Assembly (NCBI RefSeq): GCF_002127535.1
Contig: NZ_MUBJ01000019.1
Location: 1-64,000, forward strand
Direction of reading: 5' to 3'
Source of the DNA: Xenorhabdus vietnamensis
GTDB taxonomy: Bacteria; Pseudomonadota; Gammaproteobacteria; Enterobacterales; Enterobacteriaceae
DNA: 64,000 bases
The position numbers and the translations under genes are program-made. Of the stretch, positions 17,401-26,300 are shown piece after piece. Under the pieces are notes generated by a model. The model was given only the letters and a program-made list of their open reading frames with translations, was not told the DNA's origin and ran no database searches. The first letter of the stretch is position 1; each line of letters starts with the position of its first letter.

Positions 17401-20352
17401 CTGGTAATAGCCTTGTTGAACACAATAAGTCAGTAATTGTTCCAGCAGTGGGCGCCAGCAAGGTTGCAGCCGACCGGCCCGAATAATGTCAATAGCGCTG
17501 AAACCTTGTTCAGCTTCGCGCCCATGACATTGATATATCAATGCCTCGGTATACAGTGCTCGTAGTATTGCCGCATCGGAATTTTTCCCAATAGCAGGAT
17601 CGAGCAGGAAATTGACATCCAGCCCTGTATTGGTATTGGCTGTGTGTTGCACAGATTTAGCGGCTGTGAAGCTGTAGTGCTGTTTATCAAATGGATAGAG
17701 TGGAGCATGACATTTTACCCCCGTGAGCGGGAAAAGACGCTGCCAATCCAGTTGTACACCAGCGCAGTAAAGTTGCATTAGCGCTGTGTGTTGAGTTGTC
17801 TTTGGGGAGTTGTGGCGGTGGGCTCCAGCAATCCACGTTTCTTGTGGCAGACTGACACGCCGCCCGATCCCCGTTAGTTGTGCATCAGCGCCGAACTCTA
17901 CAAATAATGCAACACCTTGCTGGCGGGCAAACTCAATGGATTGATAATAACGCACCGTCTGACGCATATGGCTACGCCAGTAGTCTGGCGAACCCAATTG
18001 TTCAGGCATTGCAATATTGGCTGTCAGGGTAGAAATCAGCGGAATTTCTCCTGATGCAGGCTGTAACTGGCTATCATGCAGAGAAAAACGCAGAGAAAAT
18101 TCGTCCAGAATTGAATCAAGCATGGCTGAATGCGCTGCACAGGCAACGCTAAGATGCTGGAAACGAATCTGTTGCTGTTCCAGCCGTTGTGCCAGTGTGT
18201 CAATTTCCGTCTCTGTACCAGCCCAGACCCAGTGTTTTGGGCCATTGCAAACCGCCAGATCCAATCTCAGTGAATGAGTAAAGGGAAGAATATCTTCTTC
18301 GCTGGCAAAAACTGCCAGCATCGCCCCACCTTGGGCGCATTTTTGCATCAATTTGCCCCGCACTGCGACTAGCGGCATGACTTGTTCAGGCGTGAAAATT
18401 CCGGCAACAACGGCAGCGGCGAATTCTCCGACGGAGTGCCCCAATACGTAATCAGGTTTTAATCCCAGTGCCCGCCAATGTGCCGCCAGCGCAATTTGAT
18501 GCGCTACAATTGCCGGTTGTGCGTATTCAGTGGTGGCTAATGCGTCATCATGCTCTCCGAACATCACTGCTTTTAATGGTAGTGACAACTCGGAGGCACA
18601 GGCAGCACAGCAACGATCCAACATGGCTGAGAAAACAGGGGAGCTGGCATACATGGTTTTTCCCATGCCGGACCATTGACAACCTTGTCCGCTGAATTGC
18701 CACAGTTGCTTGTTTTCGCTCTTGACTTGCCCGCTAAAGATGTCTGGTGCCGGGCTATGGTTCGCAAAGGCGGATAAACTCGCAGCGTTTTTTTCAGCAT
18801 CTTGTGGTGTTAATACTAACGCTAAACGCCAGGGTAGAGAGATATCGCGCCCCTGCAATGCAGTCCAGGCCAGATCTGCCTGATTTTCTGGTGTGTTATT
18901 GAGTGCCGTCGCGTAACATTGTGCCAATTGACGCAATGAAGATTCGGAAGCCGCAGAGAGCAACAAAGGTGTTGTTTGTGAAGGAACGTGTGAATGAGAT
19001 TGCGATTGCAACTGATTGATACGGCGACGATGTAACTCTTCGGGTAATGCTTGCACCACGATATGGCAGTTGGTGCCACCAATACCGAATGAAGAAACGC
19101 CTGCGGTACGCAATTCTTGCGTCCAATGTTGCCCTTGTGTTGCCAGCCTGAATGGACTCTCTTCCAGTCTTAATGCTGGGTTTGGTTGCTGTACATTGAT
19201 CGTTGGCGGAATATAACCATGCCAGACAGACAGAACGGTTTTAATCAAACTGGCAATGCCTGCGGCGGTATCGAGATGACCAATGTTACTTTTCACTGAA
19301 CCAAGATAACAAGGCGATACTGCCGAACTACGGTCAGAAAATATGCTGCGTAATGCGTCAACTTCTATCGGATCGCCAAGAGGTGTGCCTGTACCGTGCG
19401 CTTCAATCATGCCGACATCATCAATGCTGACATCTGCCAGTTGTAATGCTTCGGTAATGACTCTGCGCTGGCCATTGACCGAAGGGGCAGTAAAGCCCAC
19501 TTTTTCGTTGCCATCGTTATTAATCGCACTGCCACGCAGTACCGCCATGATGGGATCGCCATCGCGTAGCGCATCACTCAGGCGTTTCAGCGTGACAACC
19601 CCGACACCATTGCCGCCGTAGGTGCCATTGGCTTGGCTATCAAAGGGACGGCAATGCCCATCAGGTGAGAAAATCATCCCCGGTTGATACAAATAGCCGC
19701 TTTCTTGTGGGAAAGAAACTGCCACACCACCGGCCAGTGCCATGTCGCATTCACCGGAACGCAGGTTTTCACAAGCCATATGTACGGCAACCAGTGAACT
19801 TGAGCAGGCTGTTTGTACTGTCAGGGCCGGGCCTTTCAGGTTTAATTTATAGGCAGTACGGGTCGCAAGATAATCTTTATCATTGCTCATTAGCGCCTGT
19901 AGTCCTTTAACTTTGCCAACATCGGTCATAGTGAATTGTGACCATGAAGGCCATGTGCTGACGCGGCTACTAGCGAAAACCCCTGTTTTCAGATGGATAT
20001 TCCGTGGTGAATAACCGGCATGTTCAAGGGCATGCCAGGCCGTTTGCAGAAACAGGCGCTGCTGAGGATCGAGCATTTCTGCTTCCTGACGTGAATAGCC
20101 AAACAGCGTGGCGTCAAATTGTTCCGCGTTCTCCAGTGTCGCTGCCCGATTGACAAAATTTTCACTATCAATGACTTCAGGGGGAATACCTGCATCCAGT
20201 AATGTTTGGCGGGAGAGTGTGGTCGTACACTCAACCCCATGTTGCAGGTTATGCCAGAAAGTATCGCTATCTGGTGCCTGTGGAAAACGACAGGCAAGGC
20301 CAATCACTGCGATGGGATCACAATTATCGTAGTGAGGCGTTAAATCAGTCAT
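8458..20352 (-). CDS. irp1: HMWP1-like PKS/NRPS with an extra Cy-A-PCP module
   Basis: The 3964-residue megasynthase is longer than yersiniabactin HMWP1 (about 3160). Domains: KS 10-435 (Cys183, His319, His359); AT 550-850 (GHSVG, Ser640); a helical methyltransferase lid at about 925-1040 with no SAM-binding core; KR 1243-1460 (TGGMGGIG, Tyr1390, Asn1394); ACP (Ser1542); Cy 1600-2040 (D1738-x4-D1743-x2-S1746); SAM methyltransferase about 2120-2470 (VLEVGAGTG, 2291-2299); PCP (Ser2574); second Cy 2634-3060 (D2764, D2769, S2772); A domain 3085-3595; PCP (Ser3644); TE 3700-3960 (GWSFGG, Ser3771; His3931). The A domain reads D-L-Y-N-L-S-L-I-W at the specificity positions, a cysteine code. The protein takes the aryl-bis-ring chain from Irp2, adds a reduced malonyl unit and two cysteine rings, then releases the product. 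Start and stop both use ATGA overlaps. Confidence 0.94.
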   Translation of the reverse strand: MTDLTPHYDNCDPIAVIGLACRFPQAPDSDTFWHNLQHGVECTTTLSRQTLLDAGIPPEVIDSENFVNRAATLENAEQFDATLFGYSRQEAEMLDPQQRLFLQTAWHALEHAGYSPRNIHLKTGVFASSRVSTWPSWSQFTMTDVGKVKGLQALMSNDKDYLATRTAYKLNLKGPALTVQTACSSSLVAVHMACENLRSGECDMALAGGVAVSFPQESGYLYQPGMIFSPDGHCRPFDSQANGTYGGNGVGVVTLKRLSDALRDGDPIMAVLRGSAINNDGNEKVGFTAPSVNGQRRVITEALQLADVSIDDVGMIEAHGTGTPLGDPIEVDALRSIFSDRSSAVSPCYLGSVKSNIGHLDTAAGIASLIKTVLSVWHGYIPPTINVQQPNPALRLEESPFRLATQGQHWTQELRTAGVSSFGIGGTNCHIVVQALPEELHRRRINQLQSQSHSHVPSQTTPLLLSAASESSLRQLAQCYATALNNTPENQADLAWTALQGRDISLPWRLALVLTPQDAEKNAASLSAFANHSPAPDIFSGQVKSENKQLWQFSGQGCQWSGMGKTMYASSPVFSAMLDRCCAACASELSLPLKAVMFGEHDDALATTEYAQPAIVAHQIALAAHWRALGLKPDYVLGHSVGEFAAAVVAGIFTPEQVMPLVAVRGKLMQKCAQGGAMLAVFASEEDILPFTHSLRLDLAVCNGPKHWVWAGTETEIDTLAQRLEQQQIRFQHLSVACAAHSAMLDSILDEFSLRFSLHDSQLQPASGEIPLISTLTANIAMPEQLGSPDYWRSHMRQTVRYYQSIEFARQQGVALFVEFGADAQLTGIGRRVSLPQETWIAGAHRHNSPKTTQHTALMQLYCAGVQLDWQRLFPLTGVKCHAPLYPFDKQHYSFTAAKSVQHTANTNTGLDVNFLLDPAIGKNSDAAILRALYTEALIYQCHGREAEQGFSAIDIIRAGRLQPCWRPLLEQLLTYCVQQGYYQEVSGPTVSQMYRPHHALPYARRRLLEASLLTDFPALIYTGERLFALLSDRADLPRQCLSIKKQVMKKSWLPEPQPCPDTHYALHWRTVNIAGKQKSPATYTLRSSTASDTIANHWRQAGINLQPESANTLLLLQGNDVVELCDQVISELKRDDTASLTVITCCAQPETTLSKEDINPAQYTVWALLRVAVEEYPHRCIQAIDMADINDADALSLALGYLNEHRNENHRWLRVRGNQVSVPVLQRQPLPLSQQSMSIPHQGWHIVTGGMGGIGQISIRWLLAHGARKIAVFARRQNADWDAFVQELSLNAECEIRWINVDVTDTPALLNAVQTLAQEDCIAGAIHAAGIADHTRLAELGRPRLSQMLAVKARSASALQTALQQHHAHYLLLHASAASMLGAQGQSAYAISNACLESLALTAPDSLMVKTLVWGVWGGIGMASDRRLVEKLAQDGMLPFSTNEGIWHLNQSLRASSPCYLAMRLDERHPDIVRRLQADIIHVAEKPASSPSAEVSVDSTLYQDSKQRISWLRQRVATLLRLEQPERLEPQQDLLQFGLDSLLFLELNSVIHQQFGFRLTAESAYQNMTLEGLNALIGDALPEQPIASSQSEIVIDSAQHHEPFPLTPIQHAYWIGRTQAIDFGGVACHVLFEWDLMLNSFDIPRFEKAWNALIQRHGMLRMIVDEDGQQRILPETPWYALSQDDLRTLDDITCEQALTQRRHILSYQVPPAEQWPLFEVSVSLLPNERCRLHMNLDLLQFDVQSFRIMMDDLQRAYHQQQPLAPQTFTFRDYVMAEQAQRESKEWRASWAYWQEQLLSLPPAPRLPLNPQLPERSQPQFTTYEGRLAQSDWQLLKQSWKNWGVTPSAGLLTLFAHTLEWYSRHPLFTLNLTFFNRQPFHPEVQELIGDFTSVMLMDFDLRKTTSLRASMEKTQSLLWQRLSHSHINGVEVLRELGRQQNGETQSRQPLTPVVFTSMLGMAQEGIAIKQSITQLLGDPVFVLSQTPQVWLDHQVMEVDGDLLFNWYCMDDVLEPGIIEALFAAYNALLVQIAQICRQPEHIGNYDLHTPPAGHARYDFWPQHPELRQAEQNLRSKPEIRLAEIQPRQDDIQGYNLWLVAEDHLSLSLPEPLVINTEVLPLPTLAEQQAFERSWQHIEQQALLGLGQTLLRHNLFTSPKECHTREEIEQRLQLAPQYQRLLTQWLTLLSKQGFIEKIGDEYRCLQPLSQIPAPAAKLDNAVWCQTISRYVATCINQHDTLLAGRGNALELLFADKQTTASLYSENPALRCLNQTAAEIVRQLSQTSEHFTVLEVGAGTGATSEKVLKYNAQAIDSYHFTDVSPLFLDDARQLLNHYGEIVKFALFDINQRIDFSQHPESGYDLIMAVNVLHDAIHLKNSLKRLSRLLKPGGWLLIIESTKRESAMQLASVGFIEGINAWVDDRGDDLDGDYGNSALLELAGWRKCLEKSGYRVSLEWPGQDGPELHQQLILAQAEQQARLNVSEIAAQFSTLPYSLHIQQQEQLPLAVLSPGFRLNIVAAKESMIQPLTTETVQSETADEQLHGIEQQVMALWNSLLPQSIQRHSDFFQSGGDSLIATRMVVQLRRQGYKQANLQQLFEHPKLSEFCRTLQVIETNSAALATPHQTEPASEQMLPLTPLQYAYWLGESQLFQFGNGIAHFYAELAIDGLDLARFTTAWNRVINHHAQLRGYVEDGQYHILPEVPCYTPTVIDCRNMVLDERETQLNNARETLRTQGVPSDNWPLFDLTLHHIDDRTHLLHLTVDLLVADGKSLTLILRDLQHWYQQPDWQPEPSTAAIGDYIQALESEKAGETWQQSRQYWLDRLPSLPDAPVLPLKDHQSQQLDQQCLTGYISPQQWQRLQQRAAEHRVSPSQVMLTLFAHILSVWSNSEHFTINVLHGNRLLMPQHCDTLVGNLSTTSLLEVDLRSISGFSDAISRIQRQWLADLQHALFDGQLVLREKNQHRHNLNAGMPIVFNDTTGTAGKGPSGLGTLNLFGAQTPHVYLDCMLISGSDGGVTIQWAILPQLFQPQVAENMFAHYQASIVALLEPDYQWSTPLPEWLPANDRALCQNSNTTKSDFPPHTLCSLIEQAVNQYPQHIAVVDASRQIDYHTLWSQSLTLAAHLQAQENQASPLIGTSPLIGIVMEKGWEQVVAVIAILLAGRAYLPIDASYPQQRIDQLLASGEVDTVLTQPKFAQQMGWPDNVQVISLDETLLNNLPVTREPRLAVHPEDLAYVIFTSGSTGKPKGVMIDHQGVVNTILDINQRIALNEHDSVLAISELTFDLSVYDLFGTLSRGAKLVMPSPGDSKQPDKLLTWLQQESVTVWNSVPAFVQLLEEYARSYPHSLHSLRWILMSGDWIPTNLPAKLYALHPALNLLSLGGATEASIWSIAYPIAHVDPNWHSIPYGKPLANQTFYVLNTAIANSTLSPCPVWVTGELYIGGQGLALGYWADSEKTEQAFITHPQTGERLYRTGDLGRWLPDGNIEFLGRNDHQIKIRGYRIELGEIEHRLCEHPAVQQALVFAHTTSTGALQLVAGLRLTDNAPISTELLPLLPHWLQQTLPVWMCPQRFIILDTIPVSDNGKIDRRTLVTLVEESHEVNSMPSATTLNATGQAVLNLWESVLEQQGINVHESFFTLGGDSLAAVRLMVKINQTFNRQYPLSLLQTYDTVHSLAEFIEHQPENTCQGVILNKGNVEQPALFIVHPIGGHLLGYRHLAAGFSAQRLIGLAFTPASLNTDKPSVAALAADYINQIRTFQPKGPYSLAGWSFGGLVAHEIAHQLRAAGENVSHCILIDSFAPNVRTDLTLDETFCHRHFLLDLQGQFPDLALDNNAIAANTEIFLQALHEALPQSAQIDSSLTALYAVWCHNLRALLDYCPPQTSQPFSLIRAAQALPDFMDYLDPTTITSTDLGWQAFGPVNVTQLDGDHYSLFQPKHVSSLVTCLKNILSSVPTIEPVKENI

Positions 20353-23300
20353 TGTGCAGCTCCTTTATGACGTTTTTCCCGTTGTTGCAGACGCTTCTGT
20401 TGTTGACGTTGACGAAGAGTAATCGACTGGCGATTTTCGTCTTGGGTATCTTTTCGGCAGCGCAAGCTGAGCGCCTCTGGTGTTGGGTAAGCAAATAAAT
20501 CAGTAACAGCAAGATGCTGGAAACCTGCATGTTGTAATTGACTATGTAATTGAATTAATTGAAGCGAGTTGGCTCCAGCCTCGAAAAAGTTCTGTTGTGC
20601 ATCGATAGGTTGATTTATTACAGATAAAAACAGGCGTTGAATTTCGCTGCATATTTCATGGCGTACTTGTGGATCGAACCCTTCCGCATGCGGTGATGAC
20701 GCAATAACTACAGAAGCGTTATCTTCGACTATGTCTTCGGCTATGTTATTTACAGCAGTCAGGCATTGCTGACGTGGCATAAGCTGTTCCAACGCTGAAT
20801 GCCAGCTTTCTGGCTGTACAGCAAGGGTACGCAATAGCGCCATATAGCTGTTGAACATGTTTTTTAGCTGATGTGGCTCAAATAATTCTTCCACTGCATC
20901 CCAGTTCAGGCAAAGTTCGTTGTCAGATTCGTAAACCTGATGATCCAGCCAGATTTGTGGCGTCTGCGAGATACCCCAAACCGGTTTCATCCATGATGAA
21001 TGTGAAAGGAATTGCCCTTCATGAGTTCCCAGAGCACTGGTGAAAACGACCGGCATAACGGCAGCATCGGAGCCACGGCTTTGTGCCAGTTCACGCATCA
21101 CCCTGATGGCTGAGATATGGCGGTGATCCAGATCTTGCCATAACTGTTGTTGCAACCGCCGTGCACTTGGTAACCAGTTTTTCTCTGGGTGCCAGGCCAG
21201 TAGTGACAGTGACGTGAAATCTCCCAGAATATGTTTAATGTCTTCGTGCCAGTGTGGGCGATCGAAAAGGGTAAGATTAAGGGTTAATTCCGGCTTGGTG
21301 CTGAAAGCGGACAAAACAGCCGCGTAAGCTGCGATGAGAAGCGCAGAAGGCGTTATCTGATGAGGTACAGCATGTTGTTTTAACTGATTCCATTCATGTG
21401 CAGATAATCGATCGCTATAGCGTATAAAACGCGGGGATTGAATACTTTCCGGTGCAATACGCAATGGCAGTTGCGGAGCCAGTGGTAATGTTTTTACTTG
21501 CTCCTGCCAATATTGCAGCGAATTCTGATGCGCCGGCATTTGTTGCTGACGTAACACACAATCCCGGAATGTGACGTTCAGTGGCGGCAATTCATGTTGT
21601 TCGTTGAGATATAGCTGTTCTAATTCGGCCAGCAATATCTGCATACTCAACCCGTCTAACAGCAAATTATCCAGACTGACAAATAGTCGGGAGACAAGGC
21701 TGTTGTCTTGTGCCAGTTGGAAATCAAACACCGGCCAGTGACTGGCATCTAATACCTGATGTGACAGACGTTCGCGCAATGTGTCTGCCTCAGTAATATC
21801 AGTGAATTGGTGTTGTTTAACTGAAAATACTGGGACATCTTTCAATATCCGCTGCTGTCCATTAATAACAACAGTTCTGAGTACCGGATGGCGCTGGATC
21901 AGACGATTTAATACCCGGTTCAGACGTTGAACATCTAATTGTTCTATCTGGTATTCGATGAAGAAATGGGCACCAACTCCACTCAGGGCAAAACCGGGAT
22001 GGCGTCCAACCAGATAAGCCTGCTGAACTTCGGTTAATGGGAAAGGCTGATATTCATCTTTATCTTGCTCTTTGGGTATTGAATATGCTTCCGATGAAGT
22101 TTCAGACAGAGGAGCAAGCAGAGGAGACAGTGTAGCGGTGAACGCTGCTAATTGTGAGTTACGGAAAAGATGGCTCAGTTCACCTTTAAGGCCTTGTTGT
22201 GCCAGTTCACCAATCAGACGTGTAGCTAAAAGACTATCACCGCCCAATTGGAAAAAGTCGCTGTTATGGCCTAACTGCTCTGTATTCAGCAGGCGTTGCC
22301 AGATGGCGGCAACAGTTTGTTCCAGCGTATTCAATAAGGTGATTTCACTCTGGCATGGAGCTTCTGTTTTTGTGGCGGGCAATAAGCTTTGTGCCAGTGC
22401 CTTGCGATCAATTTTACCGTTAGGAGTCAGGGGCAAGCGCGGAATAACATGCAAGCGCTGCGGGATCATATATCCCGGCAAATGTTGTGCCAGCACAGAT
22501 TTAATTTTTCCCCGATCAGGAATGGTGACGCTGTCACTTGCTTGCATCAGCAATACATTAAGGTTGCCAATGGTAATTGGTGTTTCTGTCTGTATTGACA
22601 GTGGTGACAGAACAGATAACCACTGTGACGCAGAGTGTAATTGAATACCGTGAGGTGAGAGCAATTCAGTAGTAATCAAAGAGAGAGACGAGGCTTGTTG
22701 CAACTCCATTGCTAATACCAACGCACCGGGTTGTGCCAGAGGCAGCAACGCTTTGATGCAACTTACCGGATCTTCCTCCCGGTGTAATACATTGTTCAGC
22801 AGGATGATGTCTGCCTGATGTTGTAGTAATTCAGGAATTTGTTCGGGCCAGCGTTTTGCTGACGTATGAGCGTAACTGCTTAACCGTGTTTGCATCTGGT
22901 TAATCAGTGCCTGAGAACGTTCAAAGCCGATATAGGACAGATGTTGGTCAGTAATATGTTCTGCCAGCCATTGGGCACAGAGACCACTGCGTGCGTCGAA
23001 CTCCATCACGGTAACAGGGCGTTGTAACCGTTGGGAAAGGGCAATAATGACGTGTTTTAACCCAGCCAGCCATTGTTGGGTTTCTGGTAGTACAAAGAGC
23101 TGTTGTTCCGGTGCGAATTGTGGATCATCAAGTAATGTGACGGCAGTCTGTTGTCCGGTAAGAATATTACGCAGTGTGGAATGCCAGCGCTCAGGGACAC
23201 ATCCTGCTTCATTATTGAGTTTATTAAATGAATTATTAAATGTAGCGGATGACAATGCGGCTTGGTATACGTGATGCGCAGATTCAACCGGCAGGTTGCA

Positions 23301-26300
23301 TTCCAGTAAATCGCATTGGCAAAGATACGCCAGCATACGGGCAAACCAGTCATGGTATTCCGGTTGAAGTTGGTAGTGTTGCAGGCAATCGGTGAGTGAT
23401 TGAGGTGACGTAAACGTAATACCGTGACGCGACAGATGTTCCAACAGAAATATTGCAACTTGGGATTCACTGCTATTATCAGGTTGACCGGTCTTATTGG
23501 TTATTACCTGCATTGCAGGAAACAGATCACGATAGTTTGTTGGTAATTGCGGAGCGCGATTTACTTGTTGGTATAAAGCATCGCCTTCCAATTCAAGGAA
23601 CGCCACCAGCGATTTCTCTTTTTCGCCACTGGTTAATGAAACGCCTTTACTGATACCGGTTACTTGATTGAGGGCCGCATCAATTTCTCCCAGCTCAATT
23701 CGGTAACCCCCGATTTTCACCTGACTATCGCGGCGCCCCATAAATTCAAGCCAGCCTTCGGGGTGATAACACCCCAAATCACCCGTGCGATACCAGCGCT
23801 CTCCCTGATCGACGATGAATTGGGCGGCTGTGCGTTCTTCATCATTAAAATAACCTAATGCTACACCAGCACCACCAATCCAAAGTTCACCGACAACCCA
23901 GTCAGGGCAATCACGGCCATCTTCACCCACGACACGGTAACACTGGTTAGCCAACGGATAACCATAAGGAATAGAACGCCACTGTGCATCAACTTCTTTG
24001 ACGATATATTCATTCGACCAGATAGCCGCTTCTGTTGCGCCTCCCATGGCACTTAATACACCATCAGGGTTGAACGCCCGATAGCGCTCAGGCAGTGACA
24101 AGCCGATCCAATCCCCGGACAGCATCACAGTGCGAAGCGTTTTCGGCGCATCTACTTCCATTCCTTCACAATAGGTCAGCAACATATCAAACAGTGCGGG
24201 CACGCTGTTCCATAATGTAATGTTATGTTGCCCGATCAGCATTTCCCAAGTTGATGGGTCGCGGCGTTGTAATTCGTTAATTAATACCAGTGCTCCTCCG
24301 GCACTGAGGATGCCAAAAATGTCATAAACGGAGAGGTCGAAATGCAGGGCAGAAAGTGCCAGCAACCGGTCACTGCTTTGAACCTGATGACGGCGGTTGA
24401 TGTCCAGACAGGTATTGAGAGCGCTTTGATGGCTAATCACCACACCTTTTGGCATTCCGGTTGAACCAGAGGTATAGATGATATAAGCAGGTTCGGTCAC
24501 CGCGCACTTAGGCATGTTGGCTAAAGGCGGTAATTGCTCATCCTGATGCCAGGAAATGCAGTGTACATCCTGTGACCAAGGCGTATTCTTCTGTTCAGAG
24601 TCAATGATAACAACATTGATCCCGGCACTTTCACAGATAGCATGACGTCGGTTTAATGGTTGATCTACGGGGACTGGAACATAAACACCGCCGGCATAAA
24701 GTGTGGCTAATACAGCGACAATTTGCCCGATGCCTTTTTCCATGCTAATGGCAACCCGATCTCCTGGCATAACTGGCATTTTTTGCAGTACGGCGGCCAG
24801 CCGACGGGCTGCCAGACTGAGTTCTCCATAACTCATTTTTTGGTTGTGAGTTACCAACGCAACAGCATTGGGAGTACGTTCTGCCTGTGCAAATACTCCC
24901 TCATGCAACAAGGCGTTTGGTAGCTGCTCAAGTGTGTTATTGATTTGGTGTCGCAGATGGTATTGCGATGCAGGCATCAGATCAGGGAGTTTCTCGCTCC
25001 ATTGCGCAGCATTTTCTGTCAGATTCTCAATAAGCCCTTGGTAGGCAGTGAATAAAGTATCCATTAAGCCATCAGGGAAGAGCTCATCGTTGCTGTCCCA
25101 CTGAATGTTGAGCGCGTTTTCATGTTCAAAAGCAACGAAATCCAACCATACCTGAGGTGTTTGTGATATTCCCCAACTTGGTTTTCCCAGAACATCACGG
25201 GTATTCTCACCGTATAAAGGCCGGCCTAAATTGCTGGTAAATACAATTGGGGCACCGTGTGGATGGTTGCCTCGTTTCTTGAGTTCACGCAGAACTTCTA
25301 CGCCAGACCAGTGACGATGTTCGTAAGCTTCGGCAAATGTTGCCTGTGCATCCTTAGCCAGTTGGCAGAACGGTAAATTATCACCGGGAATATCCAATAG
25401 CAGAATGTTGGTGAAATCCGCCAAAATGTTGTCAACCGCAGGGTGCAGCGAAGCCCTGTCAAATAGTGTTAGGTTAAACAACAGGCGTGCTGAATTGCTC
25501 CAGCGACATAATAAAGCGGCAAATGCAGTTGCCAATGCCATGGTTGGCGTAACTCCGTTTTGCTGCGCTAATTGTTTAAAACGTTCCCAATGTTCAGGCG
25601 CTAACTGGAAACATCTGCGCTGAATCCGGACATTTTTTATCAGGGAAGGGTCTCGTGCCAGAGGAAGCTGGGGAGCAAGTGGCAAGGTGTCTAACCGGCT
25701 ACGCCAAAATAAATCTGCTTCCTGTCGTGTTTGCCCGAATTGGCTCTGATATTGCGTTAGGTAACTGCAAAAATCATAGTCAGGAGAAATGGCAGGCAGA
25801 CTGCGTTTGGCAATTACTGCGGCCAGTTCGGTAAAGAACAGACTGAAACTGGCAGCATCCATGATTAACAGGTCGATATTTGTATGCAGCCGATGTTGAT
25901 TATCACCAAACAGGCTAAGTTGAATATCGAAAGTTTCACCTTCTTCAACCTGTAATACTCGATGACTTAGTTGTTCACGTATGTTGTTCAGCGCTTGTTG
26001 TTGTTCATTTGTTGTCAGGTTACGTAGATCATGAACCGTTAATTTTTTCCAATAAGCGCTGGCTATTCCTTGCTGGCGTCCATCTGGCAAAAATCGCACG
26101 CGCAACATCGGATGCCGCTGAATCAGCACATGAATCGCAGCCTCCAATTGTTCTGGTTCCAACCCGATACCATCAAACTCTTGATACAGGTGGCAGCCAA
26201 CTCCCCCCAACATTTGTTCCGGTGAACGCCCGACAAAATAAGCATGTTGTACAGCCGTTAATGGGAATGGATGAGCATCTGCAATTCGTGGTAATGGCAT

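Noticed and set aside
22072-22644. 190-codon frame on the + strand inside irp2
   Set aside because: It runs antisense to the HMWP2-like coding region, has no ribosome binding site and a Cys/Arg/Ser-rich composition; it is a shadow frame.
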